A stretch of DNA of 64,000 nt, taken from NCBI GenBank assembly GCA_024220525.1, contig JAMYWO010000129.1, positions 1 to 64,000 of the forward strand, given 5' to 3'. Positions within the stretch are counted from its first letter, which is position 1; the number at the start of each line of letters is the position of its first letter. Below the pieces are notes generated by a model. It worked only from the letters and a program-made list of their open reading frames with translations. It ran no database searches and was not told the origin of the DNA. Origin of the DNA: Cochliopodium minus (taxonomy: Eukaryota > Discosea > Himatismenida > Cochliopodiidae). Below, one piece after another: positions 53,201-64,000 of the stretch. A program made the translations under genes and the position numbers.

Positions 53201-55895
53201 TATTTTCCTCTTACTTAAACGTTTATATTTTAGGTTATCGACTACTTAGATACTTTCCATCCTAAAAACAACAATACCTCCTATGTTAATCTAAAATTTG
53301 ATTATATAAGAGCTATTTTTGATTATGAACATTACATTCCACTTAATCTTCCAACAAAAACTAACATCGAAAATTCATCTAAAATTGCCTTTCAGTTTTG
53401 GAACGATCATTTCTTGAGTGGAGCACTTCTCAACCAAATTTCCCTATGTTTAGAATCACCCACTGCAGAAATCAGAAGAACAGCAATTGAAGTATTCAAA
53501 GCATTGTTGTGGAAACATGATTTGGATGACAGATACAGAACAAAGGATTGTAGAGAAAAGATCTCGAGAATTTACTTTCCTTACATTGTCAACTTGGTCG
53601 ATAAAGTGGACTTGATTCAAAGAATGGACAACCTGGAAAAGAAAGAGTGGCTCACTTGTTTCGTTTGGATCATACAAAACTTGTCCATGGAGAAAGTATT
53701 GAAGAAATGGTGGTTAAGCAGCACAATCAAAACACAAAAATCATTCCTAGAGCTTTTGGCCGCTTCTCTTCAAACTTGCGAAGGAAACAAGTTGGTATCT
53801 TTTGTCGTTTTGAAAATAGTCGAAGAAATGATGATTGATCTTGAGAAAGTTTTGAAAGAACCAGAGAACGACGAGTTGTTGAACCAATTATTCAAAGTTT
53901 TGTATGAGCTCTTGGATAATGAGAATCAATCTGTTAATTTGTTGAAATTTTTATTTGAAAGTTCTCTCAAAAAGTTTGTTCATCTTTTCAAGACTGTCCT
54001 CTTCGAATACAAAAAAACCAGCAGATATTGTGGTGAATTTTGCTACCAAATTATAAAGTACTTGAACGTAGCTAATGGGGAAATTAGAGCTTGTGCTTGT
54101 GCTTTTTATTATCTCCTTTTGAAAACAAATCATCAACTTAGATCAAACATTGCAAGGTATTTTTTAGTTTTTTAGTTTTATTTTTTTATTTTGATTTTTA
54201 ATTTATTTTTAATTTATTTTTATTTATTTATTTTCTTTTTTACTTAGAACAAAGTTACAATCAACAATAGCTCTTTCTTATTTTTCTGGAGAGGCTTCAA
54301 TAAAGGAATCCGAAAAGTTGGTTCATTCACTTACTATTGTTGCAAAACTGGCAGAAAAGGAGTTCCCTCTCAAAAGCAGCGACTTTTCAAACCAAGTATC
54401 TTCATTAACAGAAACTCTCAAAAAGATCATTGTAGACAGTGGAAAGATGCAACTCTACAAAGACGATTTGGAAAGAATGATGGACTTGAAGTACAATGTT
54501 TCATTGAGTTATGCTTCCAACTCTCCTGATTTAAGAATCGCATGGCTCGTGAATCTTGCTAGTTTTCATGAGAGTCTCAAAAATTTTGAAGAACAAGCTC
54601 AATGTTTGCTTACCATTGCTGCTCTTGTTTCGAGTTATCTTGTTGAACACAAATCAATGATTGATAATCATCTCAATCCACCAAAGAAAACAGATTCCCA
54701 GCTTTTGCAAATAGACACTTTTATTGAGGAGGAATACAAAGTTGGTTTGCCCAAGACTATGGGAGATTTTTCCGAAGTTTGTCCTTCCATTGCAAACGAA
54801 CCTCCTTTACCTAAACTTTCCACATCACAAATAGAAGAAGGGGTTTATGAATCTCAACATTTCCAGCCTGAACATTTCGAGATCAATCTCAAAAACGCCA
54901 TTTATGCATTGAAGAGAGCTGGTCTTTATGAAAATGCAATAGAAGTCAACAACATCTTGATCAATCTTTACCAGGCCAAAAGAGATTATGGATCGATGCA
55001 AAAGTGTTTCATTGACATGAGAACTAATTGCGATCTCTTGGTTGCTTCCAACACTCAGAAAACAAGAATTTTCGGAAGTTTTTTCCGTGTTGCCTTCTTT
55101 GGGACAGGATGGGGAGAGGAGCTTTGTGGAAAAGAATTCATCTACAAAGATCAAGAATACACCCACATTTCCGAAATAACCAAAAGATTAGAATCTCAAT
55201 TCCATTCTACTTATCCTAATTCCGTCATTGAAAGATTGCCAAACACTGAACAAGATACAAACAAAAATGACAAGTTGTATTATCAGTTTGCTAGTGTGAA
55301 CGAATATTTCGAGCCTTCCGAAGAAGAAAATCGTTTGACTCACTTTGAGAACAAGTTTAATCTCAAAAAATTCATCTTGGAGATCCCTTTCACCTCGACA
55401 GGTGGAACCCAAACCGAAGACTTTGAACAACAATGCAAAAAGAAAATTATTTACACTGTCGAATCCTCTTTCCCTTGCATCAAAAAGCGCCTTCGTGTCA
55501 TCAAAAGGGAGGAGAAAGTTTTCACTCCCATCGAAAACGCAGTCGATACCATCTCGGGAAAAGTCAAAGAGTTCAAAAAAGAACTTGCTTCTCAAATCAC
55601 CAACTCCAAACAACTCCAGTTGGTTATTCAAGGTTCTTTGATGACTCAAGTCAATGTTGGTCCTTTTGCTGTTGCTAGTGCTTTCTTGGAGAAACATGAA
55701 AAGTTTGATAAGGTTCACATCAATAACCTCATTTCTGCTTTGAAGGATTTTGTTGAGTATAGTGGTTTGGCTGTTGCTTTGAACAAGAGGATCATTGGTC
55801 CCGAGTTGCAGCTTTTTCAAGAGAAGGCTGAATCTTCTCACAAGAATTTCCAAATTGAGCTTTATAAGTTGTTGGAGAAAATTGAAGTGAAATAA
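50216..55895 (+). CDS. DOCK-family Rho GTPase exchange factor (zizimin-like)
   Basis: Eight exons in phase: 50216-50446, 50613-50971, 51034-51214, 51276-51965, 52033-52509, 52573-53175, 53234-54156 and 54248-55895, 1703 residues. DOCK proteins activate Rac or Cdc42. The DHR-1/C2 domain lies at about residues 440-640: YNHLYINLHSLDLH, RNLSVKVKVLD, YVTPVQYHNKRPDLYDSVKI and YHVVFSYYHVICKG. An armadillo-like middle follows. The catalytic DHR-2 fills the last 400 or so residues: FEINLKNAIYALKRAGLYE, YGSMQKCFIDM, FGSFFRVAFFG, KEFIYKDQEYTHISEIT and LQLVIQGSLMTQVNVGPFAV, the last containing the nucleotide-sensor loop with its Val (DOCK9: SVQVNAGPLAYA). No PH or SH3 domain is seen at the N terminus. 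The gene looks intact. Confidence 0.93.
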
Positions 55896-55994
55896 GATTG
55901 ATTTCTTTTTTTTTTTAAAATAAAAAATGATTTATAAAAATTTTTTTTATTGAAATTTCAATTTTCTTTTGATTATTTTTGAAATAAAAAAAAA

Positions 55995-56352
55995 ATGTTG
56001 AAGAAAAAATACTTTAAAGCATGTAAATACGTTTTTGGAACATCTGCTATTGGAATATCTGCATTATATTTTAACAAATTCAATTGGATTCTCAATTCAA
56101 AGGTAAAAAAAAAAAAATTTTATAAAGAGAATATTGAAAAGGATCTTTGATCCTTTAGATATGAGTTTCTACAATCAAATAATAAAAAAAATGATTGACT
56201 CTTTGATTTTGATTTCAATAATTTCTTTAATCATCTACTTTCTATTCAATAAAAAATCTCAATCCTTGCTTATCATTCAGTCTAAATCAGATTCGAAAGA
56301 AATAAAGAGTTTCTGGAGCACCTCATTTGTTGTAAGAGAAGAAATCAAATAA
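55995..56352 (+). CDS. Small two-helix membrane protein
   Basis: Two exons, 55995-56102 and 56128-56352, 110 residues. A basic start (MLKKKYFKACKYVFG) leads into a short hydrophobic stretch (TSAIGISALYF), and a second, stronger membrane segment (SLILISIISLIIYFLF) lies in exon 2, followed by a hydrophilic tail ending FVVREEIK. It could be a mitochondrial or ER membrane protein. No family is recognised. The intron is only 25 bases, the shortest in the window, so splicing here is less certain. Confidence 0.45.
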
Positions 56353-56386
56353 TAAAAATATAAAAAAAAATTGATTTCTAATAAAA

Positions 56387-58584
56387 ATGCAGAATAACGA
56401 AAATAATAATCAAAATAACATCACATTTGATCAATTAATCGAAAACACAAAAAAATTCGAGCAATACATCCAAATCCCAACCAAATATACAAGATTGGAG
56501 AATGTGGCTATCACTGAGCAAGATAAATTGGACATTGCAAATTTTGCATGCGAAACAAAACCCATAATCCATACCAAAATAAAAGTATTGATTGAAGATT
56601 TCTTGAAATTCAAATTAGAGTAAGATAAAATTTATAATTGAGTTTATAAATCAATATCCATTTAATAACAAACTCATATTCAACTTTAAATAGACATGGA
56701 TCAAATATTGAGAAGGATTTTTACAAGGATATGGATCTCAATAGTTTTATTACAAGATTATTGATTAAGAGACCATTCACATTTTTGACTGGATCAGATA
56801 TGGCTTGTTTGAGAAATGGAAAAAAAACTGCAGGAGGTAAAAAAAAAACTTTTCTAAATAATTTTGCTTTTATCTATACACAATAAAAATGCTTTAAAAT
56901 ATTCATTGATATGAAATATCAAAAAATTTAAATTTGATTAAGAAATTATCAATAAAATACAAATATTATAAAGATAATTTGGATTTCATTTATCAATAAA
57001 GTATTTTATGATGAGATATAAAAATTGATCAAATTATCAAACAAAATTTTAACACATTACAATATCATCAAACACAAATCTTTTCATTTTAAAGTTCTTC
57101 AAAAAAAAACATTTTTAAATGCTTCATAAAAAAATTCTTTTTTAAAATAAGGGTTTGAATCAATTGGAACAGACGAAGAAAGAGCTCCACTTCTTCTCAA
57201 AGACTACATTTCATATGACGAAATACAAATCTCATCAATGATTTCTGTCTCAAGCCCCACCTTCTTCATCAACGAGGGAGGAAGATACAACTGTGGGAAA
57301 CCGATCAAAGAAGGAACATTCGAGAGGTTTGGTATTTATGTGGCTCTTATTGGTGCTAGATTCGAGAGGGATGGTTTGATGGAATCTCAGCACATGTTGA
57401 TTACCAAGAGAAGAAACAGAGATATGGGGTTTGGTAAGGACAACGATAATGTTCATGCTAAACATCTTTCTATCTGGGTATTTTTTATTTTTTTTTTGCC
57501 ATTTAATTTTTTTCATGTTAATAATTTATTTTTAGATTTAAATTTTTTATCGTTTATTCCAAATTTTTCGCAAAATATTTTAAAGCATCCCAAAATAAAA
57601 TTTATTTAATTATACTTTTTTAATTATTTAACTATTAGTTTTAATTCCACGATAAATTAATTTATTTTTAATTTATTTTTTAATGTTTTATTCCAATTAT
57701 TTGCAATAATAAAATTTTATTCTTATATTTTTTGGTAGGCAAAATTCTACGGTATTGATTACTTTCCAACTGTTGAAGAAGTCGAAAAACAAATCAAAAA
57801 CGGAAGCAAAGATTACTTAGAAGTGCCTTCTTTTCGCTCCACAGAGTATTTCAACATCAAAGTTTTCCGCGAGAGAATCCGCATGTCAGTCGAGCCTTTC
57901 TTCCAAGAAGCCAACGAGAGAGGCAAGAAGGCCAACAAAAAGAGTTTTGTGAGACTTGTCGGTATCGGTTTGGGTGTTTGGATGGTCACTGAAGAGCAGA
58001 CCGAGTTTATTTTACAAGCTGTAGATCACATTGTTAAAACCAACGTAAATTTTTTGTTAATTTTAATACTTTTCTTTAATATTTTATTCCTCATTTAATA
58101 CTTTTCTAATTTCAATTTAATATTTTTTTGTTTTATTAAAAATTTGTTTATTTTTAAAAATTATTCTCAGAAATTATTTTTAAAATATTTTTATTATTTA
58201 TTTCTAAATAAAGACTGTTTGTTTTTATTTTTTATTTTCATTTTTCTTATTTTTTTTCTTTAAATAATATCAGGATTACCCATTTATAAGCGATATTGAC
58301 TTCACTTGGTTTCCTGGCCCGTAATTCTTTTTTTCAAAACTAAAAATAAATCTAATTCAGTTCCTCTTCCATTCCAAATTATAATAGTTACAAGGATTGC
58401 AACGGAAAGCGTCATGGAGATTTTTTGAAAGACAAATCAGGCAACGACATCAAGATCCACTTCACCAAAAACGATCCTTCCAAGCTTTTGAACGAAGACA
58501 AACTTTTGGTTTGTTCTTATGCTTGGGATGGAAATTCTCTTCCTGGTAATGAATATTGGTTGGGTTCTTTGAGTGCTAGTGGAG
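56387..58584 (+). CDS. DUF4804-like protein of unknown function, 3' end missing
   Basis: Six exons in phase: 56387-56619, 56694-56836, 57152-57477, 57739-58044, 58274-58320 and 58388-58584, at least 417 residues. Well-conserved-looking patches are INEGGRYNCGKPIKEGTFER, GARFERDGLMESQHMLI, FRSTEYFNIKVFRERIRMSV, LVGIGLGVWMV and VCSYAWDGNSLPGNEYWLGS LSASG. These resemble DUF4804-type proteins of amoebae and Legionella as I remember them, where the last motif runs on into more domain; here it is cut at the edge of an AT repeat. No enzyme motif is recognised. The next exon downstream belongs to PIG-K and cannot be joined in phase. Confidence 0.6.
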
Positions 58585-58671
58585 GTTTATTTTTTTATTA
58601 TTTTTTATTATTTTTTTTATTATTTATAATTTATTATTATTTTTTTTTTTTATTTTTTTTTTTTATTGAAG
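58585..58671. repeat. TTATTATTT repeat at the junction of two truncated genes
   Basis: 87 bases of T-rich TTATTATTTTT repeat. On its left, a DUF4804-like gene stops mid-domain with a phase 1 donor. On its right, PIG-K starts mid-protein with an exon needing phase 2. The repeat is a likely site of assembly collapse or of a real rearrangement. Confidence 0.7.
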
Positions 58672-59765
58672 ACTTTTGACAGATAATAGAAGTAACATTC
58701 TGATTTATTTGACGGGACACGGAGGAAATGAGTTCATCAAGTTCCAGGATGCAGAGGAGATAACCAGTCAGGCCATTGCCGACGCTTTCGAGCAAATCCA
58801 CTTGAAAAACCGTTACAATGAAATTCTCTTCATGGTTGATACTTGTCAAGGTAAAAAAAATAAATGTCAAATAAAAAATCAAATAAATGAAAAATATCAA
58901 ATAACATACAAAAATAAAATAAAAATAAAAATTTAAAAATAAGTAAATAAATCAATTAAAATAAAACAAAACAGAAAAAAAAAAAAATCAAAAATTGAAA
59001 TTTTAAAAATAAAATAATCAAAATAAAAACCAAAAAAAAAAATAATTTTGTTTTTGAATAAAGCAAATACCTTGTTCAACAGAATTTATTCACCAAATAT
59101 TTTGTCTGTTGGAAGTGCTGCTTTTGGTCAAAACTCTTACTCTGTAAAAACAAATTTCATTTTATTTTATTTCATTTTATTTCATTTTATTTAATTTTTT
59201 ATTGTTATTTTTTAGCACGGATCAGATAAAACTATAGGGTTGCCTTTGATTGACAGTTTCACTTTTTACAATCTCGAATTCTTTGAAAAGGTTTACAGAA
59301 ATGATGGAAAGAAAAAATCTATTAACGGTAAAATAATAAAAATAAAATAAAATAAAAATAATAATAATAAAAAATTAATTTAATAAAATAAAATAATAAA
59401 AAATTGAATCAAAATTAAAAAAATAAAAAATTTCTTTTGAAGATCTTTTTAGTTCTTATAATCCTCAATTAATTAATTCTCATCCTGGACATAGATCGTC
59501 TCTTAAGAGATCTTTGACCGAGGTGCCCATCACCGATTTTTTCGGGTCGGACATTGATGTGGATTTGACAGACACAATGTCCCCTGTCAACAAAAAGAAT
59601 CTTGACAACATTCATTTGAAGAAGAGCCCTCTTCATTCTGACAAAACTATTCCTAATCATTTTGAGGACTATGAGGTTCTGAACATGAAATCTTCTCAAT
59701 TTACTTTCTTGTATATTTCTGTCTTTCTATTTATCTCTTTATTATTTTCCAGATTGATCAAATAA
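58672..59765 (+). CDS. PIGK: GPI-anchor transamidase catalytic subunit PIG-K/GPI8, C-terminal part only
   Basis: PIG-K is the C13-family Cys protease that cleaves proproteins and attaches the GPI anchor in the ER. Exons 58672-58850, 59064-59143, 59216-59327 and 59443-59765 are in phase. They start at LLTDNRSNILIYLTGHGGNE, with the catalytic His in TGHGG, then KFQDAEEITSQAIADAFEQI, the catalytic Cys in ILFMVDTCQ, IYSPNILSVGSAAFG, FTFYNLEFFEKV, HPGHRSSLKRSL, ITDFFGSDID and a C-terminal membrane helix (FTFLYISVFLFISLLFS). About the first 130 residues of the family (signal peptide and early protease domain) are absent upstream; instead an unrelated gene ends there. Confidence 0.9.
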
Positions 59766-60157
59766 AAAAATTTTTTCAATTTTTTAAAAAAAGTGAATAG
59801 ATTGGTTGGCTTTAAAAATGATAATAGAATGATCTGTTGATAAGAAATTTTATTTGAGAAGTACTCTTTGTGGAAAGTTTTTCAAATTGAATCTTGATCT
59901 TTCTCTTCAAAAATATAATTAAAAATAAAACTGATTGAAAGCCGTACAGTTTTTGTTTTTTTTCTACTTTCTTATTTCTCAATTCAACCAATCAAATGAA
60001 ATCAATTTTAAAAATAAAAATAAAATAAAAATATAAAAATTAAATATAAAAAAAAAAATGAATAAAATTTTGTTTAGGATTTGGAATGACAAAGAAAAAA
60101 TGTTTTTCTTTGATTTTTTTATTTATTTATTTCTCTTTCTTATTATTTTTTCTTTTT
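59766..60157. other. Convergent intergenic region (PIG-K / CNOT1 3' ends)
   Basis: 392 bases holding the 3' ends of two converging genes. It is AT-rich with an AAATAAAA block at 60010-60060. I see no gene. Confidence 0.45.
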
Positions 60158-63100
60158 TCAGTTTTTGCTTTCACGAATGTGGGACTCAATAGAAAGATAA
60201 AGCTTCTCAATCTCAGGAGCACAACGAGTGAACTGGCAGTTCTTGAGATCATAGTCGTCATTTTTGACCAACTCAATGAAAGTGATCATCAAGCCCCAAG
60301 GATGAGGTCTGCTGACAATGAGTCTTTCCTAAAAGAAGAAAATGATTTTAAGGATGTTTTTCCATTTATTTTTCATTTATTTTTCATTTATTTTTAATTT
60401 TTTTTTAAAATTTATTTTTTTTTTGAAAAAATTTATTTTTTAATTGAATTTTTTTACTTTACATTTTTTTTTTTTTATTTAATTTATAATTTAATTTAGT
60501 TACCATTAATACTCTGATGATTTGATTTTTTACAACTTCCTTGTTGTTGGCAAAGATGCACAGAATGGCACAACTGAAATAATAAGTGTGTTTGTTGGGA
60601 AATCTCAACTGATTTGCAATAGCATTCAAAACGTAGTATCTTCCTACAATTAAAAAAAAATGAAAAAATGAATCAAATTTTAAAAAATAAAATAAATAAA
60701 AAAAATAAAAAATAAAAATAATATACAAAATAAAAAATAAAAAAAATAAAAAAAATAAAAAATAAAAATAATATACAAAATTATTACCTTCGTTATCCAA
60801 GTCAGATACCAAACGTTTTAAAACTTCGTAAGCTTCAGCGTTTTGAGGGAAAGAAGATTGAGAAGGGTTGGTGATGCTATTGTTGTTTGTGTTGTTTGTA
60901 TTAATGTTGTTATTGTTATTGTTGTTATTGTTGTTATTGTTGTTGTTATTGTTGTTATTGTTATTATTGTTATTATTGTTATTGTTGGTTTTGGGTTCTA
61001 CACCCTTCACTCCTAAATACAGAACTAATGCATTTATTCTTGGGAGGTTATAAATGGTTCCCTGAAGAATTATAAAGTGATCATTAATAAAAAAAGAAAA
61101 AGTAACAAACAAAATAAAATAAAATATAAATTTTTAAAAAATAACTAAACAACTAAAAAAAACAAAAATGAAAAACAAAAATGAAAAAAAATAAAAAACA
61201 AAAAAAAAATTGTTCTTTTCCTTAAAAGAATGTTTTGTATAACAAATCATTGATAAAAAATCAAAATATTCAATTATAAAAATGGTATTTGAAAAATATT
61301 ATTAAAAAAATTAATAAAAATCAAAAAAATTTATGAAAAAAAAAATTTATGAAAAAAAAATATGAACAAAAAAATTTTTTTTTTTTGAATTTTACTCTTG
61401 AGTATGCTTGTTGAGGAGACAATAATAACATTTGTTTCATATCAGAGAAAAACTTTTCGTTGTCATCCAAATTGTTAGATAAATATTTGTCGAGCTGCTC
61501 CTTCAATGAGTTCTCCTCCAGAACAGCCACGTAATTATACAAAATGCGAGGAGGAACATTGATTTCTTCAAGACGATCCACTTTGAGGTCCTAAGAAAAT
61601 AAAAAATTAAAAATGAAATGTGAAAAAAAAATAATAAATAAGAAAATAAAAAATAATAAAATAATAAAATGTTATTAAAAATTAACAACTTGATAAATAA
61701 TGAATAAAAAATTAAAAAAATTAAAAAAAATAAAATAAAATAAATAAAAATAACAAAAAAAATAAAATAAAACAAAAAAAAATAACAAAAAAAATAAAAT
61801 AAAAAATCAAAAAAAAATAACAAAAAAATTAACAAAAAATAAAAAATTAAAAAAAAAATGACATTAAAAAAAAAATGACATTAAAAATAAATAAAATTGA
61901 GAAATTTAAAATTTTGAAATAAAAAATATTTTTGTTTACCTCGTTGAGAGGTTCTGGGAGGTGGATGTTCTTTGGGTAAGCAGAAAGAATGAGGTTGCGA
62001 AGTTGGACGGCAGTGTGAGGGATGTAATCGCAAAAACAAGAGTGGTAGTCACACAAGAACTCTGGGAAGTCCGACAACAAAACTAAGAAAAAAATAAAAA
62101 CAATAAATAAAATGAAATTAAAGTGACATTAATGATATAAAATTGAAAGAATTAAAAAAAAAAAAAAAATCAAATTAAAAATGATTTTATTTAAAATGAT
62201 ATAAAATAAAATGACTGGAAAAATAAGGAAAAATAATAAAATTTTTTTTTTTTTACCCAAAAGAACTCTTAAAGTACCATTGTACAAAATCTTTATTGGC
62301 TCGCCCAATTCTCTTTCAGGGACTTCCTTCAAAAAAGGCTCCAAAAACTTGAAGAGCTCCTTCAAAAGCTCCTTGAACAACTCGGTGGCCTCGAACTTTT
62401 CGCTCAAGAGGAGGCAGGGCATGAGCTTCTTGTGGGAGAAGAGCTGCAACCAGGACATAGCAAAGCCAGGGAATCTGGAAGGACTGAGAAGCAAGAGGGC
62501 GTTCTGGATGGTCATGGAGACTTGGAACTCGTAGATGATCTGTTGCAAGGTGTTCTCGTCGATTTTGTCGTCTTGTGATTCGAGAGATTTGGAGGCGGCG
62601 AGACGTTTGGAGGGGATGAGAAGGTTGATGATGGAGAAGAAGCGGAGGTAGATCCTTTGGTTGAAGAAGGTGGTCTTCATTTCGTGGTCTCTGGTGATGA
62701 AGGTGAGGAGACTGTTGAGGAAGGCGGAGAGACGGAGGAGGATGCCTTGCAACTCGCTTTGTTGGACGATGAGGTCTTGCGGTTGGGTGGTTTCTCTCAC
62801 GACGGAGGAGGTTTGGATCAACACTGTTTCGATGGATGTTTGGAGTTCGAACCTTACGACGAGGAAAACGAGTTGTAAGAATGCGTCGATGGTGGTGAAT
62901 CCCAAAACCTTGTTGGGCGAAGAGATCAACTCTGGGTAGATTGCCTCGACGCACAAATCGATCGCGTGCAAAAAGAAGCTTTGGAGGGAGGTGTTGGAGG
63001 AGAGGAGAGTGTTGAATTTGACACGGTAGACTGCGCAAAAGTAAGTGTAAAGTTGCTTCTGCTTCTCCAACTCGGAGGTGTTAGGCTGAGCATTGATGAT

Positions 63101-64000
63101 GATCTGTTGATATCCCGCAAGCCAATCTTGAAGAGCAGTCATTGCGAGGGTTCTTCCCGGTACTTCTGCAAACAAACTTCCGCTGGGAAAAGGTGTAGAG
63201 ATGACTTTTTCAGGGATGGTTGAGAAAACCACTTTGAGATCTTCGGGAGCTTTGGTAAAGTTGTTATTAGGAATTTTCTTCAAAGCCAAAGCAGTGATAG
63301 AAAGATCTACGAAAGGTCCCTCAAGTGGTTCGATCATGCAACCCTTCACAAAGAAGTATGCGACATCCGCGAAATCTTTGGTTCTCTTTTCGAGTGCTTT
63401 GGACAAGAACATGTCAAACTCTTGGATCAAGACCAATCCAAACTTTAACAACTCGATAACCAACGCAGGTTTTGCTATGATGAGAGAGATGCTCTCTTCA
63501 GTAGTGAGCCATTGAGTTATAACTTCTTGAATGAGAGTGTTATAGACTTCTTTGACGCTTCTGATCAAAACGATCTGCACTTGTTCGAACAAAGTGTTAT
63601 CCACATCGAAGAAACGGTGGAACAAAGTTCTGACGAAAGAAAGAGCAAGTTGTTGGGTCAAGTTTGGTTGCTGGGCAAACAAAATGGTGACTTGTCTTGC
63701 GAGGTTGTTGATTTCAGTCTTTGGAATGGGTCCCTCAGTGTAGGTAAGAACAATTTGGTCCAGTTGTTTGACGATGAATGTAAGGGTATCGCCAATCTCT
63801 TTGAGAGGATCCAATTGTACTCTTTCCCTAGGCACCTCTTGATTAACCAAAGGAGGGAACTGAATCTTGATGGTGGAAGGCACACCAACCGTAGCAAAAT
63901 TCTCGTAGACTTTCATTTGTGTGGATGAGATACCTCCAATTTGAGGAGTTAAACTCTGTGGGAATGATTGAGGGAAGACAATGCTGACATCTTTGAATGG
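60158..64000 (-). CDS. CNOT1: CCR4-NOT complex scaffold CNOT1/NOT1, C-terminal part (continues past window)
   Basis: CNOT1 is the scaffold of the CCR4-NOT deadenylase. Visible exons: 64000-62257 (open at the edge), 62082-61940, 61590-61396, 61061-60788, 60643-60504 and 60328-60158, about 887 residues, all in phase. Matches to the NOT1 superfamily domain are [109 protein letters not shown] and [12 protein letters not shown]. The N-terminal visible part has [16 protein letters not shown] loop before [15 protein letters not shown] carries a long poly-Asn insertion where human CNOT1 has a short Ser/Thr-rich linker. The first visible exon has normal GC content, unlike the introns. Confidence 0.95.
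60893..60990 (-). repeat. Poly-Asn codon repeat in CNOT1
   Basis: AAC/AAT triplets (seen as GTT/ATT on the plus strand) encode about 30 Asn in a row inside a CNOT1 loop. The array is in frame. The plus strand reads as poly-Leu, which is a shadow. Confidence 0.85.
61600..61905. repeat. AAATAAAAT / AAAAAATAAC repeats in a CNOT1 intron
   Basis: About 300 bases of near-pure A/T with TAACAAAAAAA units inside the intron 61591-61939. It is noncoding. Confidence 0.75.

Noticed and set aside
56387-59765. A DUF4804-PIG-K fusion gene
   Set aside because: The only donors at the end of the left part are phase 1 and the right exon needs phase 2; both halves are truncated, so a misjoin or rearrangement is the better reading.
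62657-63223. Plus-strand frames across the CNOT1 exon
   Set aside because: They are antisense shadows of a GC-richer coding exon and have no independent similarity.
60158-64000. Exportin/importin-type HEAT protein
   Set aside because: First impression from the helical repeats; the later exons ([30 protein letters not shown]) identify CNOT1 beyond doubt.
1-64000. Alternative genetic code
   Set aside because: TAA, TAG and TGA all serve as final stops of well-conserved proteins (DOCK TAA, SH2 gene TAG, CNOT1 TGA), and none is found inside intact conserved exons.
1-64000. CRISPR arrays, tRNA or rRNA genes, intact transposons or virus-like elements
   Set aside because: No spaced direct repeats, no clover-leaf with a GGTTCRANNCC arm, no rRNA-like block and no transposase, polymerase or capsid-like frame were seen.

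Overview
This window is nuclear DNA from an AT-rich, intron-rich, mitochondriate single-celled eukaryote that uses the standard code (TAA, TAG and TGA all end genes). Introns run from about 50 to over 700 bases, have GT-AG borders and often consist of A/T simple repeats. Coding regions carry poly-Asn tracts and Ser/Leu or Lys/Glu blocks written as long pyrimidine-only or purine-only runs. The gene content (SH2-bearing kinase, DOCK GEF, annexin, pirin, indoleamine dioxygenase, HMG-CoA lyase with a leader peptide) suggests an aerobic, probably amoeboid protist. I cannot name the species.

Layout: 1-5.5 kb, gene tail, a malate-dehydrogenase-like fragment protein, a MINDY deubiquitinase, and glutamate-cysteine ligase (minus). 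6-9.2 kb, HMG-CoA lyase in eight exons. 9.2-12 kb, tryptophanyl-tRNA synthetase (minus) head to head with indoleamine 2,3-dioxygenase (plus). 12.1-15.6 kb, a YEATS protein overlapping a SAPS-type PP6 regulatory subunit. 15.7-20 kb, a secreted beta-propeller/HYR-like protein, a signal-peptide exon and a pirin. 20-24 kb, RRP7 (minus), a tandem PH protein and a small tail-anchored protein. 24.3-29 kb, one giant unrecognised low-complexity gene. 29-32 kb, a NIT2-like amidase (minus) and an annexin. 32-37 kb, a degenerate 2OG-Fe(II) oxygenase-like protein and a short TFIIH p62. 37-43 kb, a PSI membrane protein, a Ras-like protein without GTPase motifs, a SWIM protein and an unknown 198-residue protein. 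42.9-47 kb (minus), a HAD phosphatase that appears fused to an SH2 kinase with a broken catalytic loop. 47-50 kb, a RING protein with six WWE-like units. 50.2-55.9 kb, a complete DOCK GEF. 56-60 kb, a DUF4804-like 5' gene part and the 3' half of the GPI transamidase PIG-K gene, meeting at an AT repeat with incompatible splice phases. 60.2-64 kb (minus), the C-terminal part of CNOT1.

Two themes recur. First, several proteins keep an enzyme fold but lack its key residues: MDH-like, 2OG-oxygenase-like, Ras-like and the kinase half of the fusion. Second, single-base frame slips occur in otherwise well-conserved genes (GCL, IDO, SWIM and the phosphatase N terminus), mostly at or near short homopolymers. 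They are most simply read as assembly indels, but should be checked before any of these genes is called broken. Exon borders were worked out by hand from family similarity, GT-AG borders and reading phase.
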